From Streptomyces sp. F63 (GTDB lineage Bacteria; Actinomycetota; Actinomycetes; Streptomycetales; Streptomycetaceae): DNA of 64,000 bases. The DNA lies in NCBI RefSeq assembly GCF_018070345.1, contig NZ_JAGPXX010000006.1:124001-188000 (forward strand), read 5' to 3'. The notes below the pieces were generated by a model that saw nothing but the letters and a program-made list of their open reading frames with translations, was not told the DNA's origin and made no database searches. Every line of letters starts with the position of its first letter. The stretch's first letter is position 1. Below, piece by piece: positions 17,341-25,005 of the stretch. The position numbers and the translations under genes are program-made.

Positions 17341-18942
17341 ATGCCTGCCGCGACCGACCCCCGTACCTCCCGCGCCCGCTCCTGGTGGGGCTGGGGCTAC
17401 GCCGACGCCCACGCCGACGACGCCGAATGCGTCGCGCTGGGCGCCCTGCTGCCGGGCACCCTGGCCCGCCCGCTGCCGATACCCCGGATCGCCGACCTGC
17501 CCATGGGCCGCCCCGTCGCGACACCCCCGCCCTCCCTCGCGCACCTGGTCACCGCCGACCCGCGGGCGCGTGCCGCCCACGCCATGGGCAAGGCGTACCG
17601 CGACGTCATCCGGGCCCTGCGCGGCCGGCCCGGCCGGATCCCCGACCTCGTCGCCCACCCGGCCGGCGACCAGGACGTGGCCGACCTGCTGGACTGGGCC
17701 GGTGAGCACGGCGTGGCCGTCATCCCCTTCGGCGGCGGCTCCTCCGTGGCCGGCGGCGTGGAGTACCGCGGCGACACCCACCACGCGGTGCTCTCGCTCG
17801 ACCTGACCGGGATGGACCGCGTCCTGGAGATCGACCCCACCAGCCGCTCGGCCCGCATCCAGGCCGGAGCCCTCGGCCCCGTACTGGAAGACCAGTTGCG
17901 CCCTCACGGGCTGACCTTGCGCCACTTCCCGCAGAGCTTCGAGTTCTCCACCCTCGGCGGGTGGCTCGCGACCCGGGCCGGCGGCCACTACGCCACCGTC
18001 CACACCCACATCGACGACTTCGTCCAGTCCCTGCGCGTGATCACACCCGCCGGCGCCAACACCTCCTGGCGGCTGCCCGCATCCGGCGCCGGACCCTCAC
18101 CCGACCGGTTCTTCCTCGGCTCCGAGGGCACGCTCGGCGTCATCACCGAGGCCTGGATGCGCCTGCAGGAACGCCCCCGTCACAAGGCCTCCGCCTCCGT
18201 GACCTTCGCCGACTTCCACCAGGCGCTGGACGCCGTACGGGCCATCGCCCAGTCCGACCTCGCCCCGGCCAACTGCCGCCTGCTCGACCCCGGCGAGGCC
18301 CTGCTGTCCGGCGCCTCCCACGACGGCTCCACCGTCCTCGTCCTCGGCTTCGAGTCCGCCACCACCCCGGTCGGCCACCGCCTGACGGCCGCCGTGGACC
18401 TGGCACGCGCCCACGGCGGCCGCGGCGAGACACCCGCGGCAGACCGCGACGCCCCGGCCGACGCGGCCGTGGGCGCCTGGCGCTCGGCGTTCCTGCGCAT
18501 GCCCTACCTGCGCGACGGCCTGGCCCGCATGGGCGCGGTCGTCGAAACCTTCGAGACCGCCGCCACCTGGGAGAAGATCCCCCGCCTGATCGACGCCGTC
18601 CGCACCGAGGTCGGCGCCGCCGCATCGAAGGCCACCGGACACCCGGCCACCATCAACTGCCGCCTCACCCACGTCTACCCCGACGGGGCCGCCCCCTACT
18701 TCACCGTGGCCCTCGCCGGCCGCCCCGGCAGCGAGGTCGAGATCTGGGACGACATCAAAGCCGCCGCGACCGACGTCCTGCACCGCCACCACGCCACCAT
18801 CACCCACCACCACGCCGTCGGCCGCGACCACCGCCCCGGCTACGACCTCCAGCGCCCGGAACCCTTCGCGCTGGCCCTGCGCGCCGCCAAGAACGCCCTG
18901 GACCCCCACCACATCCTCAACCCCGGCGTCCTGCTCGACTGA
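17341..18942 (+). CDS. FAD-binding oxidase, alkyldihydroxyacetonephosphate synthase-like
   Basis: 533 residues. PCMH-type FAD domain with the pyrophosphate loop PFGGGSSVAGGV (129-140) after HPAGDQDVADLLDWA, then the LRHFPQSFEFSTLGGWLATRAGGHYAT segment (key QSFEFSTLGGWLATRAGG) typical of alkyl-DHAP synthases, and a His-rich C-terminal HHHAVGRDHRPGY with the family HHG-like site. Ends DPHHILNPG like other FAD-linked oxidases. The alkyl-DHAP reaction itself is not assured in bacteria; lipid or hydroxy-acid oxidation are alternatives. Controlled by the divergent TetR. RBS GGAG 7 bp before the ATG. Confidence 0.85.
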   Translation: MPAATDPRTSRARSWWGWGYADAHADDAECVALGALLPGTLARPLPIPRIADLPMGRPVATPPPSLAHLVTADPRARAAHAMGKAYRDVIRALRGRPGRIPDLVAHPAGDQDVADLLDWAGEHGVAVIPFGGGSSVAGGVEYRGDTHHAVLSLDLTGMDRVLEIDPTSRSARIQAGALGPVLEDQLRPHGLTLRHFPQSFEFSTLGGWLATRAGGHYATVHTHIDDFVQSLRVITPAGANTSWRLPASGAGPSPDRFFLGSEGTLGVITEAWMRLQERPRHKASASVTFADFHQALDAVRAIAQSDLAPANCRLLDPGEALLSGASHDGSTVLVLGFESATTPVGHRLTAAVDLARAHGGRGETPAADRDAPADAAVGAWRSAFLRMPYLRDGLARMGAVVETFETAATWEKIPRLIDAVRTEVGAAASKATGHPATINCRLTHVYPDGAAPYFTVALAGRPGSEVEIWDDIKAAATDVLHRHHATITHHHAVGRDHRPGYDLQRPEPFALALRAAKNALDPHHILNPGVLLD

Positions 18943-18954
18943 CAGTGACCAGGT

Positions 18955-19125
18955 CGAGGATCTGGTGCCGCTCGGCCAGATCCCGGATTTTCTGGGCGAT
19001 GCGCTCAGGGGCCTTGCTCCGGAAGTCGATATTCGATCCGTTCAGGCCGCAGAACGTGCATTGGTGAGCTTCTTCCCATCAGCAGCCGCGGGAGGTCTCA
19101 AGGGCCGGCATCGGACGGACGTGGT
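18955..19125 (-). pseudogene. remnant of a B12-dependent RiPP-maturation radical SAM enzyme
   Basis: On the minus strand one frame reads PALETSRGC, an in-frame TGA (19079-19081), then WEEAHQCTFCGLNGSNIDF and RSKAPERIAQKIRDLAERH. This matches the cluster-binding core of RiPP-maturation radical SAM proteins (ETSRGCWWG..HHCTFCGLNG, C-x7-C-x2-C), where the stop replaces the first Trp of CWW. Nothing of the B12 domain or C-terminal part remains; homology stops at the end of the FAD oxidase gene. Clearly a decayed fragment. Confidence 0.8.
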
Positions 19126-19286
19126 GCCGGACAGGTGACTTTCCGAGGGCCTGAAAAGCTGTCGTAACCGGGTGCGGGCACCATGGCGAACGGCAGCGCC
19201 GCCGTGGCCGGTGGATTCACCGGACAGCCGGTCATGCGATCCCTGGTCGCCTACGACCACTGATCACATCGGAATGACTCGTCTAG

Positions 19287-19475
19287 CGCTGGTCCCTCCA
19301 ACAGGTCACCCTGGCCACCCTGTTCGGCGTCTCCAAGGCGAGGATCGGCAGGGCCGTCCGCGAAACCACCCCCGACCTCGACGCACTCGGCCACACCATC
19401 ACCGCCGGAGCGATCAAGGTGACCTCCCACGACCAGCTCGCAGCCATCGCGGGACAGCATCCACCTTCGCCTTGA
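19287..19475 (+). pseudogene. fragment of a transposase-like protein (HTH region)
   Basis: A 62-codon stretch without its own start reads WSLQQVTLATLFGVSKARIG, then RAVRETTPDLDALGHTITAG and SHDQLAAIAG. The pattern (HTH LATLFGVSKARI, a PDLDALGH block) resembles the N-terminal helix-turn-helix region of actinobacterial DDE transposases. No catalytic domain, terminal repeats or target duplication seen. Family assignment is tentative. Confidence 0.5.
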
Positions 19476-19544
19476 ACATCCCAACGAAATCAAGGAGTTA
19501 TTGATCGTCAGTCCCCAGCCGTCAGCCCCCTGCCGTCAGCCGCC

Positions 19545-20170
19545 TTCTGGCACACCGGACCATTGAGCTGATCCGCGAAAGACACCCCGAATGCCAGGTG
19601 GTGCCCCGGTACGTGCCGTGGACCGACCAGACAGGATGCCTGGGGGTGGGGGACGCCGACGTGTCCTTCGTCCTTGAGCCCGCGGACTACGCGGGCCTCG
19701 AGAAGGTCACCGTGGCCCTCCTGCCCCGGGTCGTCTGTCTGCCCTCCGCCCACGACCTGGCCCGGACGTGACTGCGTGTCGATCGACGAACTGAGCGAGG
19801 TTCCGATCACCGCCCCGCCGGAGGGCCGCCCGAGTGGTCCGACTTCTGGGGTGGCAAGGCACGCCCCGGGAAGCCCGTCTGGAAGGAACTTCCCACGGCG
19901 ACGCGCCTCGACGAGGCCATCGACCTCGTAGCCCTCGAGAACGCAGCCGCACTCGTCCCCGTCTCCGTCATGGCAGTCCAGCACCGTCAGGACGTCGTCT
20001 TCATACCTGTGACGGATGTACCCGACGCCCGGTTGTCCCTGGCCTGGCGTGAGGGTTCCAACTCCGAACTGATACGCCTCGCCGTCAGTTGCGCTCGGGC
20101 CGCGGCCCAGGATCCAGCCGTCAGGGCGCTTTTCGGAGAACCCCGGCCCACCGGAACCGCTCAGGCCTGA
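19545..20170 (+). pseudogene. decayed LysR-type regulator, substrate-binding domain
   Basis: Three frames must be joined. The first (to a stop at 19769) gives RTIELIRERHPECQVVPRYV and then DADVSFVLEPADYAGLEKVT. The second gives CVSIDELSEVPITAPPEGR. The third, ending at 20170, gives DFWGGKARPGKPVWKELPTA and then LDEAIDLVALENAAALVPVS and WREGSNSELIRLAV. Together these follow a LysR effector domain of ~190 residues; the DNA-binding N-terminus is missing. At least two frameshifts, so not functional. It ends 63 bp before the trp leader peptide. Confidence 0.75.
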
Positions 20171-20233
20171 TGAGAGCAAGGGCTGTCAGGAATCACGCAA
20201 TTGCCCCCTGCCGGCTGTGGTACGTTCGCGACC

Positions 20234-20269
20234 ATGTTGCGCAGGAATCTTCGTTGGTGGGCCGCCTAG
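20234..20269 (+). CDS. trp leader peptide (MLRRNLRWWAA)
   Basis: An 11-codon open frame ending in TAG with two adjacent Trp codons (TGG TGG at 20255-20260), 114 bp before a tryptophanyl-tRNA synthetase gene. The stop lies inside a hairpin (20260-20277). A candidate -10 (TACGTT, 20221-20226) predicts a transcript starting at or beside this ATG, so the leader peptide would be leaderless. Known precedent: the auxiliary indolmycin-resistant TrpRS gene of Streptomyces coelicolor is controlled by ribosome-mediated attenuation through a Trp-containing leader peptide. Confidence 0.75.
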   Translation: MLRRNLRWWAA

Positions 20270-20347
20270 GGCGGCCCCAAGAACCTGCGCTCGACCGAGC
20301 CGGCCAGCCGCCCCGAGGGACGGGCTGCTGAACTTGGTCGGCCCGCC
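20239..20347 (+). promoter_or_regulatory. trpS attenuator (mutually exclusive RNA hairpins)
   Basis: Several pairings compete. GCGCAGG in the leader (20239-20245) is exactly complementary to CCTGCGC (20285-20291). GGGCCGCC and GGCGGCCC form a hairpin around the leader stop (20260-20277). The right arm of that hairpin with CCAAG (to about 20282) can instead pair with CTTGG...CCCGCC at 20333-20347. A ribosome stalled on the tandem Trp codons would cover the first elements and shift the balance. Read by eye; no folding energies computed. Confidence 0.6.
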
Positions 20348-20382
20348 TCGTCGGTGCGGTCAGGACGAGAGGACCAGGGCCA

Positions 20383-21348
20383 ATGTTCAGTCTTTCCGGG
20401 ATCACGCCTTCAGGCGAGGCGCACCTGGGGAACTATCTCGGGGCAGTGCGTCGCTGGGCAGCGGAGCCGGGTCCCGAAGACCTGTACTTCGTCAGCAATC
20501 TGCATGCCATGACGACCAGGCACGACCCCGGGCGCCTGCGGGTACTGACCGATCACCAACTCGCCCTGCTCATCGCGGCAGGTGTACCCCGGGAACGTCT
20601 CTTCGTGCAGTCGGACCTCATCCATGAGCACATGGCGTTGACGTGGCTCCTGGAGTGCACCTGCACCTTCGGGGAGGCTCGAAGGATGGTGCAGTTCAAG
20701 GAGAAGTCCCAGGGGAGCAGCTCCGTACGCCTCGGTCTGCTCACCTACCCCGTCCTCATGGCGGCGGACATCCTGCTTCACGGCGCCTCAGAGGTGCCCG
20801 TCGGCCACGATCAGAACCAGCATGTGGAGCTGGCCCGGACCCTGGCGCGGCGGTTCAACACGGACTACGGCGACGTGTTCACGGTTCCGCAAGCCGTCCT
20901 GCCCGTAGCCGGAGCCCGGGTACGTGACCTCGCCGTCCCCACGCGGAAGATGTCGAAGTCGTCCTCGGACGGCAGCGGCATCGTCTACGTCCTGGACAGT
21001 CCTGAGGCCGTGCGCCGCAAATTCCGGCGCGCAGTGACAGACGGCGAGAACACCGTCCGCTACGCGCCGGACGAACAGCCGGGCGTTGCCAACCTCCTGG
21101 AGATCATGGCTGCCTGCACCGACACGCTCCCGGACGACGCGGCGAAGGGCATCGACTCCTACCGTGACCTCAAGGAGGCAACCGCAGAGGCAGTGATCTC
21201 CCTGATCGCACCGGTGCGTGAGCGGGTACTGCAGCTCCTCGAAGAGCGATCGGAGCTGCAGAAGATCCGGGCTGAGGGTGCGGAGCGTGCTCGGAGGCGG
21301 TCACGAGACCGCTTGGATCGTGCGCTCAGCCTGGCCGGTCTGAAGTAG
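20383..21348 (+). CDS. trpS: tryptophanyl-tRNA synthetase, auxiliary type
   Basis: 321 residues, class Ic. ATP site PSGEAHLGNYLGAV (HIGH variant HLGN), central VGHDQNQHVELAR, and KMSKSS at the second ATP loop (TRKMSKSSSDGSGIVYV). This is the complete short bacterial form charging tRNA-Trp. Residues outside these motifs differ from housekeeping TrpRS, and the upstream Trp-codon leader peptide is what is known for auxiliary, indolmycin-resistant TrpRS genes in streptomycetes. So it is probably an inducible second synthetase, made when charged tRNA-Trp is low. ATG 20383 has a GAGAGGACC site. Confidence 0.92.
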   Translation: MFSLSGITPSGEAHLGNYLGAVRRWAAEPGPEDLYFVSNLHAMTTRHDPGRLRVLTDHQLALLIAAGVPRERLFVQSDLIHEHMALTWLLECTCTFGEARRMVQFKEKSQGSSSVRLGLLTYPVLMAADILLHGASEVPVGHDQNQHVELARTLARRFNTDYGDVFTVPQAVLPVAGARVRDLAVPTRKMSKSSSDGSGIVYVLDSPEAVRRKFRRAVTDGENTVRYAPDEQPGVANLLEIMAACTDTLPDDAAKGIDSYRDLKEATAEAVISLIAPVRERVLQLLEERSELQKIRAEGAERARRRSRDRLDRALSLAGLK

Positions 21349-21399
21349 CGGACCGCCGGCCGGGCCCGCGCAGCGGAGCGAGCAGATCCCGCTCATTCC

Positions 21400-22767
21400 T
21401 CACGGCTTCGCCTCGCGCTCGCGGGCCCGGGCGGCGCGGGTGAAGTCGCCTCGCTGCACGCGGGCGGTCAGCGGCTCGGTTCCCAGGGAGCCGTAGCCGG
21501 TGGCGGCCCACAGGCTCTGGTGCGCCGGGACGTCGAAGTACGGGACCTCCCGGCCCTCGTGCCGGTGCATGAGCGTTTCCGGCGCGCGGCGGGCGCGCAC
21601 CGCCCGGGTGCACTCGGCGCATGCCGCGGCCTGCAGTGACTCCCGGCGGCCGAGCGGCCGCCAGGTGATGCGCCGGACCGCGCGGCCGTGCAGCGGGTGG
21701 AAGAAACACAGCGGCAGGCCGGGAGTTCCCTTGCCGGCCCTGCGCTTCCCCGCAGGCATCGTCCCCAGCGCGTCGCGGCCCTCCGCCACCAGGGCCAGGA
21801 CGCCGGCCAGATCGGGCAGCCCCCGCGCACCGTCCAGCACGGTTCCGGCCGCCGCGTACGCGTCCAGCGCGCGCCGCAGTGCCTCCGCGTCCGACGGCGA
21901 GGTGCCCGATTCGAGTTCTCCCAGTTCCTCGCCCAGGCGCAGCACTTCCTCCTGCGCCCGCCGCCTGACGGCCTGTTCATCCGCCTCCCGCGCGGCCGCG
22001 AACACCGGACCGGGCACGGGGTACGGCAGCGCCGCCCGGCGCCGCGCCCGGAGCCACCGCACCACTCCGGCGGCGAGTACGAGGACCGCGGCCGCGCCTG
22101 CCGCCGGCAGAAGGAGCGAGGCCCCGGGTCGTCCGTCCGTCCCCTCCGTCCCCTCCGCCCCGTCCGTCCCGTCCGCCCGGTCCTTCTCGTCGGCCTCCCG
22201 GGCGTCGGCCGCCGCCTTGGCCTTCTCGTACTCCCGCAGGCCGGTGCCCGCCTCCACGATGTCGATGGCACGGGCCACCCGTGTGCCCAGCGGCTCGTCC
22301 TGCAGGTCCTGCTGTGTGTTGACCGCGAGGGCGGCGTGGAAGGCGTCGTAGCGGGAGTCGTCGGGCCACTCGTAGCCGGCCAGCCCGTCGTCCGTCCAGC
22401 CGCGGACGGTGATCAGGACGAGCTGTTCCCGGCCCGAGGACGTCAGCCGCTCGCGCAGCGCGCCGGCGAGTTGGTCCGAGTCGCCGCTCCACCGGTCGTC
22501 GTGCTCGAAGGGCAGGAGGACGACCTTGACGGGCAGTCCCGTCCTCTCGATCTGCCGTTCCAGGGCCCGCTGTTCCCCGGCCGGTACCGCCGAGCGGTAC
22601 CGGCCCGCGACGTACACCGGCGACTCAGCGAGAGCGGCGGCGATCTCGGCGGAAGACCCCGGGGCCGCGACCGGGTCCGCCGCCCGCGCCGGGACGGGAC
22701 CGCAGAGCCAGTACAGCAGGGCGGCCGTCAGCGTGCCCAGGAGGAGGCGGAGGCTAGCCGTGGACAC
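21400..22767 (-). CDS. secreted-domain/membrane protein, one module
   Basis: 455 residues: signal peptide (LLGTLTAALLYWLCGPVPARA), an extracytoplasmic module of ~130 residues (ALAESPVYVAGRYRSAV, IERTGLPVKVVLLPFEHDD, EQLVLITVRG), an acidic linker of EGTDG-like repeats, one membrane helix (ASLLLPAAGAAAVLVLAAGVV), then a cytoplasmic part with a Cys/His cluster (LCFFHPLHGRAVRR and ACAECTRAV). The module is homologous to two modules in the neighbouring upstream gene. Layout resembles TPM-domain proteins but I cannot assign the family. It overlaps the upstream gene by 14 bp, so the two are coupled. Confidence 0.75.
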   Translation of the reverse strand: MSTASLRLLLGTLTAALLYWLCGPVPARAADPVAAPGSSAEIAAALAESPVYVAGRYRSAVPAGEQRALERQIERTGLPVKVVLLPFEHDDRWSGDSDQLAGALRERLTSSGREQLVLITVRGWTDDGLAGYEWPDDSRYDAFHAALAVNTQQDLQDEPLGTRVARAIDIVEAGTGLREYEKAKAAADAREADEKDRADGTDGAEGTEGTDGRPGASLLLPAAGAAAVLVLAAGVVRWLRARRRAALPYPVPGPVFAAAREADEQAVRRRAQEEVLRLGEELGELESGTSPSDAEALRRALDAYAAAGTVLDGARGLPDLAGVLALVAEGRDALGTMPAGKRRAGKGTPGLPLCFFHPLHGRAVRRITWRPLGRRESLQAAACAECTRAVRARRAPETLMHRHEGREVPYFDVPAHQSLWAATGYGSLGTEPLTARVQRGDFTRAARAREREAKP

Positions 22768-24778
22768 CGAGCTGCTCCTTCACGTCCCTGATGAGGTCGC
22801 GTACGACGATCTCCCCTGCGGATCCCGCGGTGCCCAGTGGCCCGGGAAGTTCGGTGTAGGCGACGGTTCCGTCCGGGCCGGGCAGCCGTAGCCGCACCTC
22901 TCGTTCCGTGTCCCGCCGCCCGTCCGGTGCTCTGCCCGGAAGAGCCGCGGCGCAAGCGGTGCACACCGGCTGCCGGCGGTCCCGGGCGCCGGCGGAGGGT
23001 GTGAGTCTCCGGCTCTCCCCGGCCGGCCCGTGCAGCGGGTTGAGCGTGCACACCCGTGCGGTGCGCTGCAGCACGCGGGGCTGCTCCGCCGACCTCACGA
23101 CCGCCTGCCCCGCCCTGATCAGCACCAGTGCCGTGGCGAGATCACAGTCCCGGGCATCGGCGTCGACGCGCTGGTCGCCCCGCTGGTCGAGCAGCAGTGT
23201 CGCCGCGTCCAGGCAGTCCCACACATGGCCGTGGACCCGGTCGCCGCCCGTGCCGCCGAGACGGACGAAATCCTCGTGGAGCAGGGCGAGTTCGCGGCGC
23301 GCCGTCCTGCGCAGCCAGGCCGTGTGGGGCGCGGTCGGCGCATCGGCGCGGGCATGGGCACGGGCGCGGCCACCACGGCGTGCCCGGCGTACGCCCAGGA
23401 CCGCTCCCCATGCGGCGCACAGCGCACCCGCGCCCGCGGCGCCGGCCCGCACAACCGACCGGAAAGGGCCGGAGAGGAGCGGCGGGACGGTGTCGTCGGC
23501 GACCGGGTCCGGGAGGCCGCGGGCGGCGTCCGGCCGGCCGGGCGGGCCCTGCGGGGTGTCCGCGATGTGATCGGCCAGGGCCATCAGGCGACGGTGGAGA
23601 GCAGGACCCTCGTCCGGGGCCTCGGGACCGAACCGGACCCACGCGTCGAGGTCGTGCAGCTCCGTGTCGGCCAGCTTCGCACCGTGGTTGGCCAAGCGCA
23701 CGGTGATCCTGTCGAAGGTGCCGAGGTGGGCGACGACGTACACACCGTCCTGCCCCAGCGTCTCGTGCAGCCGCTCGGCGAACGCCTCCGCCCTTCCGTA
23801 CGACTCGTCGCCGTAGTGCAGCGGAAGGACCACGACGCGGACGGGTACGTCGAGCGCGTGGAGACGTTCGGCGAGGGACCGCCGCTGCGCGGGCGAGAGC
23901 GCCGGTACGGACTCGGCGTCGACGTACACGGGGCTCTCGCGCAACCCGGTCGCCACACGCTCGATGCGCAGCCGCATGTCCCGTGCCGTGGGGGCGGGGT
24001 CCCCGGTGGACCGGGTGTCGCCGAAGACCGCACGGGCACCGAGCGGGACGATCAGCGCGAGCGCGGCCGCAGCCAGCAGGGGAAGCCACAGCCATCCGCG
24101 GGATCCGCGGTGACGCGGGCAGGATCTGACGCCGAGGAGGAGGACGAGGAACGGGATCACGACGGTCAGCGCGCCGGTGACCGCGCTCTGTACCTCACGC
24201 GCCCCGGGCGAGGTGTAGAGGCTGCCCGGCTTCCATCCGCCGCCGCTCGCGTCCCCGCCGTTGCGCAGTCCGTCGACGAAACGGGTGAACAGGTCCAGGG
24301 CCGTGGCGTCGTCCGGCAGCCAGTCCTTCGCGGTGCCGGCCGCGCGGTCGGCGGGAACGCGGACCGCGTACGTCATGACCTCGATGTCGCCCCAGCCGCC
24401 GCCCCCGTCGGCTTCGAGCAGCACATAGAGGCCCTTCCGCCCGAGGCGGTCGTGCACGGCCGACAGCAGGTCCTTGCCGTCGATCGCGACGGAGAAGGGC
24501 AGGACCAGGACGTAGGTGGGCACGCCGGTGCGCTCGGCCTGGGCGGCGAAGGCGGGGCGGGCGGAGCGCGGGACGGTGCGGGGCACCTGGTCGGAGATGT
24601 GGACGGGGGATCTGCGCAACTGCTCGGCGAAGTAGCGGGCCTGGGCGTCGTGCGGCTGCGCGGCGGCGGCCGGAGCGGCCCAGCCGGTGAGCGGGGTGAG
24701 GACCGCGCACAGCACGAGCAGAGTCAAGACTGCGGATGCATCCCGCACGGCACACCGCCGGCGTATCCAACCGCACAT
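22754..24778 (-). CDS. secreted-domain/membrane protein, two modules
   Basis: 674 residues from ATG 24778, which has GAGGGGGA 5 bp upstream (an ATG at 24802 lacks this). Order: signal peptide (LTLLVLCAVLTPLTGWAAPA), module A (QLRRSPVHISDQV, RTGVPTYVLVLPFSV), two membrane helices, module B (GLRESPVYVDAESVPALSPA, LDVPVRVVVLPLHYG, DGVYVVAHLG), a further helix, and a cytoplasmic tail with CTLNPLHGP and CTACAAAL, matching the Cys/His cluster of the downstream partner. Modules share an SPVYV...L.VPV.VVVLP core, so they arose by duplication. Function unknown; divergent from a TIR-WD40 gene. Confidence 0.75.
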   Translation of the reverse strand: MCGWIRRRCAVRDASAVLTLLVLCAVLTPLTGWAAPAAAAQPHDAQARYFAEQLRRSPVHISDQVPRTVPRSARPAFAAQAERTGVPTYVLVLPFSVAIDGKDLLSAVHDRLGRKGLYVLLEADGGGGWGDIEVMTYAVRVPADRAAGTAKDWLPDDATALDLFTRFVDGLRNGGDASGGGWKPGSLYTSPGAREVQSAVTGALTVVIPFLVLLLGVRSCPRHRGSRGWLWLPLLAAAALALIVPLGARAVFGDTRSTGDPAPTARDMRLRIERVATGLRESPVYVDAESVPALSPAQRRSLAERLHALDVPVRVVVLPLHYGDESYGRAEAFAERLHETLGQDGVYVVAHLGTFDRITVRLANHGAKLADTELHDLDAWVRFGPEAPDEGPALHRRLMALADHIADTPQGPPGRPDAARGLPDPVADDTVPPLLSGPFRSVVRAGAAGAGALCAAWGAVLGVRRARRGGRARAHARADAPTAPHTAWLRRTARRELALLHEDFVRLGGTGGDRVHGHVWDCLDAATLLLDQRGDQRVDADARDCDLATALVLIRAGQAVVRSAEQPRVLQRTARVCTLNPLHGPAGESRRLTPSAGARDRRQPVCTACAAALPGRAPDGRRDTEREVRLRLPGPDGTVAYTELPGPLGTAGSAGEIVVRDLIRDVKEQLGVHG

Positions 24779-25005
24779 GCGTCCCCCTCGGACCGACGGC
24801 ACCGGGAGGAACTCTACTGGGCGGTGGGGACACCGCGTTCGGGTCGGCGCGCGCCGGCGGCGCGCCGGCTCGTCCCTCCCGGTCGGCAGCCGGCTCCCGT
24901 CCCGAGGATGCGGAATACGCCAATGCTGTGCCCGGCCGGTATCCGCTCGGCGACAATGGCCGGACGGCGTCCGGCGATCCGTGCGGAAGGGCGGGGGGAC
25001 TCCCG

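Noticed and set aside
19183..19263. 26-codon frame (MANGSAAVAGGFTG...) as a RiPP precursor for the nearby radical SAM remnant
   Set aside because: No ribosome site, no known leader motif, and the enzyme is a dead fragment on the other strand. Too weak to claim.
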